Shown: piece by piece, positions 8,481 through 16,415 of the stretch
How the letters are laid out: each line of letters starts with the position of its first letter
Numbering within the stretch: the first letter of the stretch is position 1
Assembly (NCBI GenBank): GCA_033557675.1
Contig: JAWQRM010000668.1
Coordinates: forward strand, 1 to 20,570
Direction of reading: 5' to 3'
Length of the DNA stretch: 20,570 nucleotides
Source: Coptodactyla brooksi
Lineage: Eukaryota; Arthropoda; Insecta; Coleoptera; Scarabaeidae
Position numbers and translations under genes: made by a program
Notes under the pieces: generated by a model
Told to the model about the DNA's origin: nothing
Databases searched by the model: none
Seen by the model: the letters and a program-made list of their open reading frames with translations, nothing else

Positions 8481-8999
8481 GCTTTTATTATATTTTACTA
8501 AACTTTAAATAACTATAACTTGCAAGATGGATACATCTAATTATAAAAAATCTGTTTCACCATATTTTCACATAGCATTATGAAAGTGTATTACACAAGG
8601 TTGTATTACAAAAAAATATATGGATTGATGTACGAAGTTACTGTTTAAAGGGAGTATAAAAACGTGTTATATATGCATTCTGGGTTTACGGTTTTTTCTA
8701 GTGAAATTTATCTTCACGTACATCTATGAGCAGTTTAAAGACACACGTTAAGGTTTGTGAACTTTTGTGACCATGCATGGTGTCATAAAACGTAGCTCCT
8801 GTGTGCATATTTCAAGGACTACGTGAGGAGTGTGTTTAGTTGAACACTTTACATAAATATCTTAACGTGAGCATTAATAAGAGTTAATTAATTTGCATTC
8901 TTTATAAGATGAATTCAAAAACACTAATAATAAATTAAAAAAAAATGTTAAATAATGAATTAGAGCCGTATGTTTGTGCTTGTTAGAAGTGAACCCAGA
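8481..8999. other. Non-coding stretch
   Basis: AT-rich with no recognised gene. A perfect 12-bp palindrome ACCATGCATGGT lies at 8770-8781. Confidence 0.4.
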
Positions 9000-9030
9000 T
9001 TCCTAGAATAAATGATGTTTCATATGGCTT

Positions 9031-9206
9031 TATCGATAACTTTGATGTGTTGAACCCTCCATTCCAATCCACCTTCCAGTAACATTTGCGTTTAGTCGTG
9101 CTGATACGTATTCTTTGGTAATAGAAATTCTGATTCTTAATGGAACAATTAGTAATTCCGGAAGAATATTTTATAAAAGTGTCGGTACTGGTCGTTCAAT
9201 TCAATT
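9031..9206 (+). promoter_or_regulatory. Candidate RNA polymerase II promoter
   Basis: A perfect DRE word TATCGATA (9031-9038) adjoins a TCF-like CTTTGATG (9040-9047). Downstream, TATAAAAG (9172-9179) is followed 31 bases later by an initiator-like TCAATT (9201-9206), the usual TATA-to-start spacing. A short ORF with good start context begins at 9276. Each motif is short and could occur by chance; the ordered arrangement is the argument. Confidence 0.3.
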
Positions 9207-9275
9207 ATTGAGCTAAGTCAAATGGAATAATTTAATTTTTGTTCACGATACTAACACTCACACCACTGTTGAAAA

Positions 9276-9377
9276 ATGTGGTCATTTTATTTCACGAGGG
9301 CATCGTATGATCCAGTTATGGAAGTTATAATCCTATCTCTCGTGATTGTCTATGGAATATTGGGTAGCATATTATGA
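9276..9377 (+). CDS. 33-codon small ORF or first exon encoding a membrane segment
   Basis: ATG at 9276 with A at -3 (GAAAAATGTGG) opens a 33-residue frame ending TGA at 9375-9377. A short polar N-terminus (SYDP) precedes a continuous hydrophobic stretch, EVIILSLVIVYGILGSIL, long enough to span a membrane. A second in-frame ATG lies at 9318. The hydrophobic part ends beside a possible splice donor (GG then GTAGCA at about 9363-9368). It could therefore be a first exon whose product continues, for example transmembrane helix 1 of a receptor, or a membrane micropeptide. The candidate promoter starts about 75 bases upstream. No family is assigned. Confidence 0.28.
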   Translation: MWSFYFTRASYDPVMEVIILSLVIVYGILGSIL

Positions 9378-9391
9378 TTATTTTGGACGTA

Positions 9392-9464
9392 AAAGTCTGT
9401 CCAAACCTAGTGAGTACTAAGTTTGGGCAGACTTTCTTTATCACTATTACTAATAAGTAATAGT
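9392..9464. repeat. Two adjacent hairpins
   Basis: 9392-9411 and 9416-9435 are 20-base arms pairing at 18 positions across a 4-nt loop; the arm core is GTCTGTCCAAACCTAG. Directly after it, 9443-9451 (ACTATTACT) pairs perfectly with 9456-9464 across AATA. The first is too tightly looped for a typical microRNA precursor; a small foldback element or structured RNA is possible. Confidence 0.75.
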
Positions 9465-10769
9465 TATAAAGATATGGACCTGACTGGAACAGATCTGACA
9501 CTTCATCTATGATTTTGTTGCGATAAATTAATACCTGAATTTCGCTAATTGCAGACCTATCAACAACTCCTTTGCAAAGTCGCTAATTATTCGTTAATGA
9601 TTATGGGACATTTTAGGAAATACGTCATATTCTTTTGTTCCTGCAGAAAACATCAGTTTAATTTTTGCCAGGTTATTTACAAGCCAGCTTGTAAATATCC
9701 TCAAAACGTTTTATATTTACAACCTGGTTTTAGTCGGTTTTCTCTTCGCATTTGAAGCAAAAAAATACCTTGAATGCATTGATGTTCCGTGATTGTTTAT
9801 ATACAAAGTACTGTATAACGACTAACGAGAATGTTACTGTTTAAAAAGATATTTCTATAGCATATATGTACAAGTTTTAGTCTACGATTTGCGTAAATCT
9901 CAGATAGAAATAGCACTAATTAAAACCTGGGTAGCAAAGAGACGAATTACTACATTCAAATATTCTTTCTGAATATATCAATGGCACACTACACGTTACT
10001 TTCCGACTAAGAGTAAAACATATTTCCTTATGAATGAAACTTTATGAATAACTTCATACGGTTGGTTATTACCAAACAATTTTAATGAAAATATTGTCTG
10101 CGTTTTCGCGCTCATTAATGTGTAAAACACAACTTAACTAGTACCTTAATTAAAACTAGAGTAGTAGAAAGCGAAACTTAAAAATAAAAACTTTAATTAC
10201 CAGGTAAATATGCTGCGAATTTAGATCGACCACTTCAAGGTTTGAAAAGTCAAAGAACAATATCGATCACAGCAATATCTATCATTTTGATTGATTTCGT
10301 AATTAACCCAATTTCCTGAATTGACAGGTGTGCTTAATAACTCAAATCGACAGTTTTCATAATTGAACAGAGAAAGTAAGAAGCGCTCCGTCCTATTTCA
10401 TTTATTCCGATTAATTGAAAATTAACATAAGTTAAATTAAATTAAATTAGTGGTGTATTGACTGTGTCGGTCGGTTGATGAGCGAAATTGCAATCCCAGC
10501 AATTGATATAAGTGTAAATTGTTACTTAACTTATTTTCAGTAGAAGTTAGTTAATTTCTCATGTGGTGTGTGAATAAAATCAAGCGATAACGAGTGTACA
10601 CATCAAGCGCAGGGTAAACACTCAAAACGAAACAATGAAGCCTTACATTTTATTAAAAAAAATCCCATTACTGAAGACACTATTATTATTAAAAAATTCA
10701 AAATTGCAACAAAATAATAAAAGAAAACTTAACACAAACTAAGCAATTCAATTGGCCTTTTCAATGTAG
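9465..10769. other. Non-coding stretch with possible conserved regulatory DNA
   Basis: No family was recognised. 10060-10560 is complex, non-repetitive sequence dense in homeodomain-like cores (TAATTA, GATTAATTG), a Hox/Pbx-like TGATTGAT, ATCGATCA, a Sox-like AACAAT and a nuclear-receptor-like TTCAAGG. It looks like an enhancer or intron of a host gene. A short ATG ORF at 10635 (35 codons, lysine-rich) is probably chance. Confidence 0.3.
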
Positions 10770-10910
10770 AATTTTTCGAAGCAGGGCACCACACAAAGTT
10801 TTACATCAGAGGTCGAGCATCAATACCGTGATTCCTTACGAATCCCAATCTTTAAACAGACGGCTGATCTTCGAAACGAATTTACTTTTGATGATATTGC
10901 TGACATAAAA
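10770..10910 (+). CDS. Candidate internal exon (141 nt, phase 0), unassigned
   Basis: Between an acceptor-like TTTTCAATGTAG and a donor AAAA/GTAAGG at 10911, one frame is open for exactly 47 codons, with SEVEHQYRDSLRIPIFKQTA then DLRNEFTFDDIADIK. The frame stays open to TGA at 10968-10970. The other two frames also read protein-like in parts: GLFNVEFFEAGHHTKFYIRG to about 10830, then IPYESQSLNRRLIFETNLLL. The real frame is therefore uncertain, and this could be a frameshifted pseudogene. The balanced codons and higher complexity contrast with the flanks. No family was recognised. Confidence 0.3.
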
Positions 10911-10970
10911 GTAAGGAAATATTTTCCGTTGAGACCTGGGTTTTCAGTAAAACTCGTACAGTTCTACTGA

Positions 10971-11310
10971 ACTGTTTCTTCAAAACATTCAATCAAAAAC
11001 ATTAATTGACTTAGTTTTCTGTTGCTTTTGTTTAAGCGTATAACGTCTATACGGCGGAGAAATATTTTTTTAAATTACTTCCTCATCGTCTTTCTTACAA
11101 ATTGATATAATGCAAATATTCCATCATATTAGTGACTTGAATTGTAACAAGGTAATAAGTAGCGCCGGATTAAAAGTATCTCTTTTCACCAGACACTTCA
11201 ATAACATCTTTTTGTTCTTATATCTTGCAATAATTTGACCTTATTTTTTAGTGGAGTGGTTTTTATATCTGAAGCAATGCCAAATATCTCCTGCCGCAAT
11301 GTACTAACAA
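10971..11310. other. Non-coding spacer
   Basis: Nothing was recognised before the TA dinucleotide (11311-11312) that borders the mariner element. Confidence 0.4.
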
Positions 11311-11312
11311 TA

Positions 11313-11575
11313 CGAAGTGCGATCAAATAGTTCCCGGACTAACTCTGTACGTCGAAAACGCAAAATACTGCAAACTGACACCGATATATGGCAGTAGGTA
11401 TGTTATGATACTATGTTGCAAGTTACAGCGTGTTACGTTGTTTAGTTGGTTTGTTATTCACGTTTAAGGTGTTATTATGTCGCGCTGCGGTTTTTACGAT
11501 AGATACACAACAGCGTGTGTGTGAAATTTTGTTTTAATTTACAAAACACTGCAACTGAAACATTTCATAGTTTCA
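11313..11575 (+). mobile_element. 5' end of a mariner-like element with broken transposase start
   Basis: After TA, the sequence GCGATCAAATAGTTCCCGGA (11319-11338) resembles a mariner terminal inverted repeat. About 165 bases in, an ATG (11477) starts MSRCGF. A frame change then gives TIDTQQRVC, and another gives KFCFNLQNTATETFHSF (to about 11574), the mos-type helix-turn-helix (HTH_48) that binds the element ends. The copy is cut off where the 20-bp array begins, so the catalytic DDD region and right end are missing. Confidence 0.68.
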
Positions 11576-12009
11576 ACTGTTAAATTGGCATTTCATCTGC
11601 CAAATTAACGATTCAGCAGCCAGATTGATGTCTCTACTGTCAAACTTTCGTTTCAACTGTCAAATTCACGTTTCAAATGTCAAATTGACATTTTAACTGT
11701 CAAATTGGCATTTCAACTATCATATTGACGTTTCAGCTGTCAAATTGACGTTTCAACCGTTAAATTGACGTTTCGATTGTCAACCTTACGTTTCAACTGT
11801 CAAGCTGATATTTCAACTGTCAAACTGACGTTTCAACTGCCAAATTCACGTTCCAACTGTCAAATTGACATTTCAAATTGAAACCCCAATTTGACAGTTG
11901 AAACGTCAATTTGACAGTTGAAACGTTAATTTCACAGCTGAAACGTCAATTTGACAGTTGAAATATCAATTTGACAGTTGAAATGTCAATTTGACATTTG
12001 AAACGTCGA
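11571..12009. repeat. 20-bp minisatellite array that inverts in the middle (foldback)
   Basis: From 11571 to 11870 there are 15 consecutive units of consensus TTTCAACTGTCAAATTGACG in exact 20-base phase, without indels. After a half unit (11871-11880) the array continues on the opposite strand as six exact-phase units (11881-12000) plus nine bases. The turn contains the perfect palindrome TTTCAAATTGAAA (11871-11883). Each unit also carries its own TGTCAA/TTGACA dyad. The reverse arm can pair with forward units 10-15. Inverted arms built of short tandem repeats are the hallmark of Foldback-type elements. Here they abut a truncated mariner on the left and a truncated gypsy relic on the right. 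Confidence 0.9.
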
Positions 12010-12380
12010 TCTAACCTACATTCTGTCTTAGAAAGGGTACTGGATGTGCACGCCACAGGTTTATCATTACCTATAGTACCTTGGCTCAATATCGCGCCAA
12101 TAGCAAAATTTGATGCATCTGTTGTTATGATAAAGGGTTTTGTGAAATCAGGATATTGGCGAATTGCATCATTACATAACAAGTTCTTACATTTTTCAAA
12201 ACATTTAACATACTCGAAATCAATAATTATTTCCTGATTATTCGTTAAAAAATTGGACATCAATTTGAGAATTTTGGCACAGTCCCTAATAAACTTGCGA
12301 TAGTAACCTAAAAGTCCTGTAAAGGCTCGGATTTCGGTTTTTTTTTTTCGGAATTGGATACTTTTTTATCGCTTCAACTT
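12010..12380 (-). pseudogene. Gypsy connection and start of RNase H
   Basis: The minus strand gives EIRAFTGLLGYYRKFIRDCA, then FLTNNQEI, and the RNase H opening QYPDFTKPFIITTDASNFAI with the first catalytic Asp (about 12121-12126), followed by GAILSQG. It stops after TLSKTEC, where the 20-bp array begins, so the other RNase H residues and the integrase are gone. A frameshift lies in the T-run at about 12340. Confidence 0.8.
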
Positions 12381-12735
12381 TTGAGGGGTCCGATTTGAAT
12401 AAAATCGGTAATAAAAGCAATTTTGAATTTATCATTATCGTTAACTTCAATCTGGTGGTAGCCCGAAGCTAAATCTAACTTTGTAAAATAATTCGCTCGC
12501 TCGAGCTTATCCAAAATTTCATTGATATCAAAAGGTGGTACCTATCTTTAACAGTTTTGTCATTTAATCTCCTGTAATCCATTACTAAACGCCATTTTTG
12601 TTCTCCGGAAGAGTCTATTTTCTTTGGTACAAGAGAAATGGGAGAAGACCATGGACTATTTGATTCTATAATTATTCCTTGATCTAACATTTTACTAACT
12701 TGATTTCTAATTTCCATTTTCTATAAATAGGACTT
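12380..12735 (-). pseudogene. Gypsy reverse transcriptase, N-terminal part, internally deleted
   Basis: The minus strand shows MLDQGIIIESNSPWSSPISL, VPKK, KWRLVMDYRRLNDKTV and, after a frameshift, INEILDKLERANYFTKLDLA with SGYHQIEV at 12442-12480. This is motif A, which carries a catalytic Asp. Right after KIAF (about 12405) the text jumps to DPSKVEAIKKYPIP, which belongs downstream of the YxDD box. The segment holding the other two catalytic Asp residues has been deleted, so the enzyme is dead whatever its other defects. Confidence 0.82.
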
Positions 12736-12739
12736 TCTC

Positions 12740-13385
12740 TAAGGTTTCTGATTTATATGTATCTTATGTTTAAGGTTAATGTTTAAATTTCGAATGGAAA
12801 GTTAACGGTATGTCCTCTGAATGTCCTCTACTAAGAGGTGTTGAATTGCTCTTTTCTCTTATTTATTGAAATGATTTAAATTCGCTTTGTCTCTAATGGT
12901 TTTATGCTGTATCTACTCAATTATTCGTCTATCGAAGTTTTGGACTTGATAATTATTAAAATTGGTTTGGTTTGATACTAAAGGTTCGACTGAAAGTGGT
13001 TTTAATCGTATTTTTATCGAATGTTTGTTAAAATTTGTTATTTCGGCAATGGTTCTGTGTGACTTGACATTTACAAGTGAAGAGGGAATTTCTACGCCTT
13101 CCATAATTATTTGGTGGTTTCTTTACTTGAACAATCAATTAGTGAGAAACTGAATGGCTTATATCTCCAAAAGATTGTAAAGCAGGAATTTCAATCTTAT
13201 ACTCGTGCAACGTTTTATCATGCATTATTTTAACAATGTAAGCATAATAATATACAAAGTCCGAAAAATAATCTTCGACCAATTTTGTTGAAATTGACGA
13301 TGCGTTAGAATTTTAGAGTTATTAGGTTCTGGTAGGAGGATATAGGGTGAGTTGACTGTGTTTTGGGTATTTAAAGATAATTCTT
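12740..13385 (-). pseudogene. Gypsy protease/linker region, heavily decayed
   Basis: It lies between gag and reverse transcriptase. Readable pieces include HEYKIEIPALQSF, GVEIPSSLVNVKSHRTIAEI with KIRLKPLSVEPL (12913-13104), and a Lys-rich piece before the reverse transcriptase. The protease active-site triplet was not found, so protease identity rests on position. Confidence 0.45.
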
Positions 13386-14445
13386 CTAATTTGAGTTGTC
13401 TTCCGAGGCATCTACTTGAAAATTTGTTACTTCAGTCAATAGCTGGTCTACCTGACGGCCCTCTTCTGGTGACTCGTTCTGAAGGTCTGTACTTTTCAGG
13501 ATATCTTGGGCTTCTACTTGATACCATTGCCCTGTATTTTCATCGTAGTATAAATTTTCATCTGCCTCTTGGTTATGAAGACTTTCTCTTGGTCTTTTAA
13601 GTGGTGGAAGTCTGCTTCTCGAGCTTGGTAGGTCTACATCCATGTATTGGGTCTTTGGTACGGTGCCGTTTTCATTTTGACCAGATTGTCGTCATTGAGG
13701 GTAATTATTTTGTCGTTGATAAAAAGGTCTAAAACGTGTTTCGTGATCACCGAATAATCTTTGGAACTGTGGTTTATTAGTAGGTGGTAAATATGAATTT
13801 CGCTGGACTTGAAGTAGGTTCGGTTGTTGATGCTGATATGTAGATTTTAGATAAAAAGGATTCGACTTTGACGGAAAATTTGTTTGCTGTGGATTCGTAT
13901 TTACTGGGTAAAATATTGGTTTATATGTTACGTTCGGTGAAAAGTTAGGAGAATTGATTTTGGAATTTAAATTAGTGCCCGGAGGTTTAGGGATTAATTT
14001 CGGGGAATTATTTATATTTAATTGGAAATCTTGTTGACATAAATATAACCAATTCTGTCGCTCTAGTACGTGAGCCATAGTGATCTCTAGATTCGGCGGA
14101 TTCTTATTATAAATGTGTTCGCCAAATGTGAGATTTTTCATGAGACAATATAAATAAGTTTGAAGAACAGTTTTCTTATAAAGATTTGTTTTTAAAATCT
14201 CTTCCGCATCTTTAGCTGTTAGTTTGACCGTAGTTAGCAATAGATTTAAAGATGTCCTAATTTTATCTCCTAGGGAGTATGGGTTTTCGCCGGTTTGTGG
14301 AGTCGTATTAGATCAGTAAGGAGGCAATGTTCGGTCCTTTGATCTGCATAGTTTAGCTCCAAACATGTGTTGCTATCCTGACAATTATGCAATGCCTTTG
14401 ATGCTATTAAAATTTGGGCTTCTTCAATGAATCGTGGTTTGATAA
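13386..14445 (-). pseudogene. gag: Gypsy-type gag, broken
   Basis: Gag forms the particle that packages the element's RNA. The minus strand gives FIEEAQILIASKALHNCQDS and LNYADQR, typical of the capsid-like core. After a frameshift near 14290 come PYSLGDKIR and LTAKDAEEILKTNLYKKTVL, the end of the core. The rest is Pro/Asn/Gln-rich with repeated NxPxF patterns, then a stop near 13690, the motif MDVDLPSSRSRLPPLKRPRE, and an acidic tail ending EDNSN at 13386. No CCHC zinc knuckle is visible, as is usual for this gypsy branch, where an MDVD motif often lies near the gag end. Confidence 0.78.
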
Positions 14446-14454
14446 TTTTTATAA

Positions 14455-14565
14455 GAAATGGATTAAAGTGAAACGAAGTCACCACTACGCCAAAATTTGT
14501 AGAGAAGATGCTCGACGCACGTTTCGCTAACCAAGTTGGCATCATCAGGAGCAATGAAAAGACTG
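14455..14565 (-). mobile_element. PLE family B end piece with HHR (minus strand)
   Basis: Downstream of the HHR core, the stretch from GAGCATCTTCTC to GTAGTGGTGACTTCGTTTC matches 18478-18530. Upstream, CAGTCTTTTCATTGCTCC matches 18427-18442. It joins gypsy gag in the same orientation at about 14450. Confidence 0.72.
14510..14552 (-). ncRNA. Hammerhead ribozyme motif, PLE-B copy 1
   Basis: A complete 43-nt type I fold. Helix I is GCTC (14549-14552) with GAGC (14510-14513). The core is CTGATGA followed by an extra T. Helix II is GCCAAC and GTTAGC around TTG, with one C-A mismatch. Then come GAA, helix III ACG with CGT around TG, and cleavage-site base C (after CGT) directly before helix I. All core bases of a self-cleaving hammerhead are present. 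Confidence 0.78.
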
Positions 14566-14689
14566 TCTTTCATTCGGCTATTGAGCTACGGATTTGGATT
14601 GGGATTCGATTGACAATCCCGCGATCAAATTCGTTAATTCCTCAATGTTAATTAAAGATTTAACTACGTACACTAACGCTTGGGTTTTA

Positions 14690-14945
14690 ATTCGCGGTCC
14701 ATATCTATGGCCATATCTTATAAGGTAATGAATTGTTCTTAGTTGTCTCCTATTCGTTGCATAGAACCAATTAAGAAACAATTAAGCGTCGCCTTTTTAG
14801 TATATATAATATCATAAGTCAATTCGTAGTTAACATTTCATCGTTTCTGATGATGCTAGCTTGGTTAGCGAAACATGTGTCGAGCAATCTTTTTCCAGGT
14901 TTGGTGTAAGAGTTACATTTGTTTTAACTTTATCCTAATATAGCA
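14690..14945 (+). mobile_element. PLE family B end piece with HHR (plus strand)
   Basis: It aligns with 18290-18545: GTCTCCTATT, CCAATTAAGAAACAATTAAG, a CTTTTTA-TATATA box (about 14794-14808), TAGTTAAC and the HHR. It lies head-to-head with the minus-strand piece at 14455-14565, the same inverted-ends layout as PLE-A. No coding part was found. Confidence 0.7.
14843..14885 (+). ncRNA. Hammerhead ribozyme motif, PLE-B copy 2
   Basis: Core CTGATGA (14847-14853) plus extra T. Helix II is GCTAGC with GTTAGC around TTG, all six positions pairing (one G-U). Then GAA, and helix III ACA with TGT around TG, a compensatory change against ACG/CGT in copy 1. The cleavage-site base is C at 14881. Helix I is weakened: GTTT faces GAGC, so cleavage is doubtful in this copy. 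Confidence 0.72.
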
Positions 14946-15322
14946 CAAAAACTTAAATCCAAAACAGCTCCTTTTAGAATAAATATACTGCTTCCAACAC
15001 AAGAACTTCATTATAATAAGCACTCATCAATATAAAAAAGCGGTGCTTGGAATATGTATGCTTCTGCATCTACATTGGATACTGTCACGATATTTTCAAT
15101 GTTAAGAAATTTATTTGCAGAAGTCGTATGCCTTTGTGTCACATATCTATCTAAGTAATAAAAGATATTTGGGTCATTTTGTTGACTCTGCTCACTTTGC
15201 TAAACATAAGTAAACATACCACTAAATGGGTAAAATATAGAGCTTTTATAGCAGATGGTAATTTTCTATTTCACTAAACATTTAGTTAACGAAGTATCTA
15301 GGCTAACTTCACATAAAATCAC
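14946..15322. other. Non-coding stretch
   Basis: Nothing was recognised beyond the decayed outer edge of the PLE-B end piece. Confidence 0.4.
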
Positions 15323-15556
15323 GTGTGCTATTTTGCTAAAAAATCTCTTGCGCTGAAGTCAGACGAAGAAGATGGTAACATATTAACAAAGAGCAAACCA
15401 CTGCGTAAAAGACAAAATCTTCAAAACCAGCAACAGAAAAAGATTAGCAATCAATCATATCAATTTGTATCACATCACTACAATCAAATATACACTCTAT
15501 TCAAACAGAGTTATTTTCACGAAAATAATAGTTCATCATCACGCTTAAATTAGGTT
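15323..15556 (+). CDS. Hypothetical polar ORF, possibly a terminal exon
   Basis: A 76-codon ORF from ATG at 15323 to TAG. It is polar and low in complexity: KSDEEDG, SKPLRKRQN, a Gln-rich run, HHYNQIYTLFKQSYF, ending SSSSRLN. Codons are more varied than in the flanking AT-rich DNA. An acceptor-like AAGTCAG lies at about 15355, so it might be a last exon starting at DEEDG. No family was recognised; a disordered tail of a host protein or chance are both possible. Confidence 0.25.
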
Positions 15557-15759
15557 TTTCAATTAAGATGTTCATTTTTATTTCATTTCCAAAATGTTAC
15601 TGCGTATCAATAATGCAAAAATTGTTCTATAGTGCTAAGTAAATAAGTAAGTTATCAAATATATAAGAATTACATACAAATTTGCAACAGACAGATAAGA
15701 TCTAGTTTAATCAAACACATCCACATTTAACAAGCAGAAATAATATTTACTTTTATTTC

Positions 15760-16415
15760 ATTAATTACTTTGTGTATTGTTAACATCCGCTTCACTGCAT
15801 CAGCAGGATTTTCTTTAATATAGGTACGGGAAGTTTCAACAAGATTTGTGTCATATACAAACTAACTTTTCTAAAACTTACATAGTGTACCAATTGCCAG
15901 TGTTCAATGTACGGTGAAAATTCAACCAAGGTAACGTTACTTCCCCAATCCCACTTGAGAGATCTACTAAGAGACGCTTGTCTATGAGATCTACCAATAT
16001 CGTTGGATTTGAATACTTTTGATTGAAGTGACAATCTTCTAGAAAATGCAATCATGCTTCCGTGTATACAAATGTATTGGTTTAAAATTAATCAATCAAT
16101 CAATAGATCAATCAATTTCTAGGTTTGTGGGGTTTCTAGTATTATAAATTCAATAAATGTGACTGTTTAGTTTACAGTAGTATATTAACAACAGTTTTAG
16201 TGGAAATGTTCGAATTTCCTTAGTTTCTTCATATTTGGATTTTATCGACATTAACCTGCATATCGATTAATATTTCGAACAAGTAAATGTGCTTCTCGTC
16301 ATCAGCAAATAACAAAAAATTGTTTTTTTCATTGTGGACAACCAATGCGTTGTACAGGTTATGGCTGAATGCTTGGTCGATATCTTGGGGTCTGTTACTT
16401 TTCCACCCTTGATTA
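15760..16415 (-). pseudogene. Non-LTR retrotransposon (jockey/CR1-like) reverse transcriptase, 3' half, broken
   Basis: On the minus strand, HNLYNALVVHNEKNNFLLFA leads into the catalytic FADD box (16298-16309), then EKHIYLFEILIDMQVNVDKI and a stop at 16229. After a gap, 15792-16055 gives FSRRLSLQSKVFKSNDI, the typical FSR strand after the active site, and WGSNVTLVEFSPYIEHWQLV with HYVSFRKVSLY, matching the thumb region (normally LEYGS-VWSPY and a V-QRKFLRY motif). The order and spacing fit LINE ORF2 proteins of the jockey/CR1 type. The endonuclease and early reverse-transcriptase motifs are absent. Confidence 0.62.
16089..16117. repeat. (AATC)n microsatellite
   Basis: AATCAATCAATCAATAGATC followed by AATCAATT, inside the LINE relic between its two recognisable coding blocks. 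Confidence 0.85.

Larger units (their letters stand above)
12010..14450 (-). mobile_element. Ty3/gypsy retrotransposon relic without LTRs
   Basis: Read on the minus strand, it carries gag (13386-14445), a decayed protease/linker region (about 12740-13385), a reverse transcriptase with its middle deleted, and the first part of RNase H, ending abruptly at the repeat array near 12010. Integrase and both LTRs are missing. The 5' side abuts a PLE-B end piece at about 14450. Frameshifts and stops are frequent. Confidence 0.85.

Noticed and set aside
9392..9435. microRNA precursor
   Set aside because: The arms are joined by only 4 bases and the stem ends at 20 pairs, shorter than a usual precursor; kept only as a hairpin.
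9549..9755. 68-codon plus-strand ORF
   Set aside because: No ATG at its start, Cys/Phe/Tyr-rich chance composition, no recognisable domain.
11571..12009. CRISPR array
   Set aside because: The 20-base units are contiguous with no unique spacers, the array inverts, and the context is eukaryotic.
14578..14781. 67-codon minus-strand ORF
   Set aside because: It lies antisense to the PLE-B terminal region that aligns with 18290-18438; the alignment explains the sequence better than a gene.
15780..15830. NPAD-like segment suggesting a BEL/Pao element
   Set aside because: Only a few residues match; the neighbouring FADD box and thumb motifs fit a LINE better.
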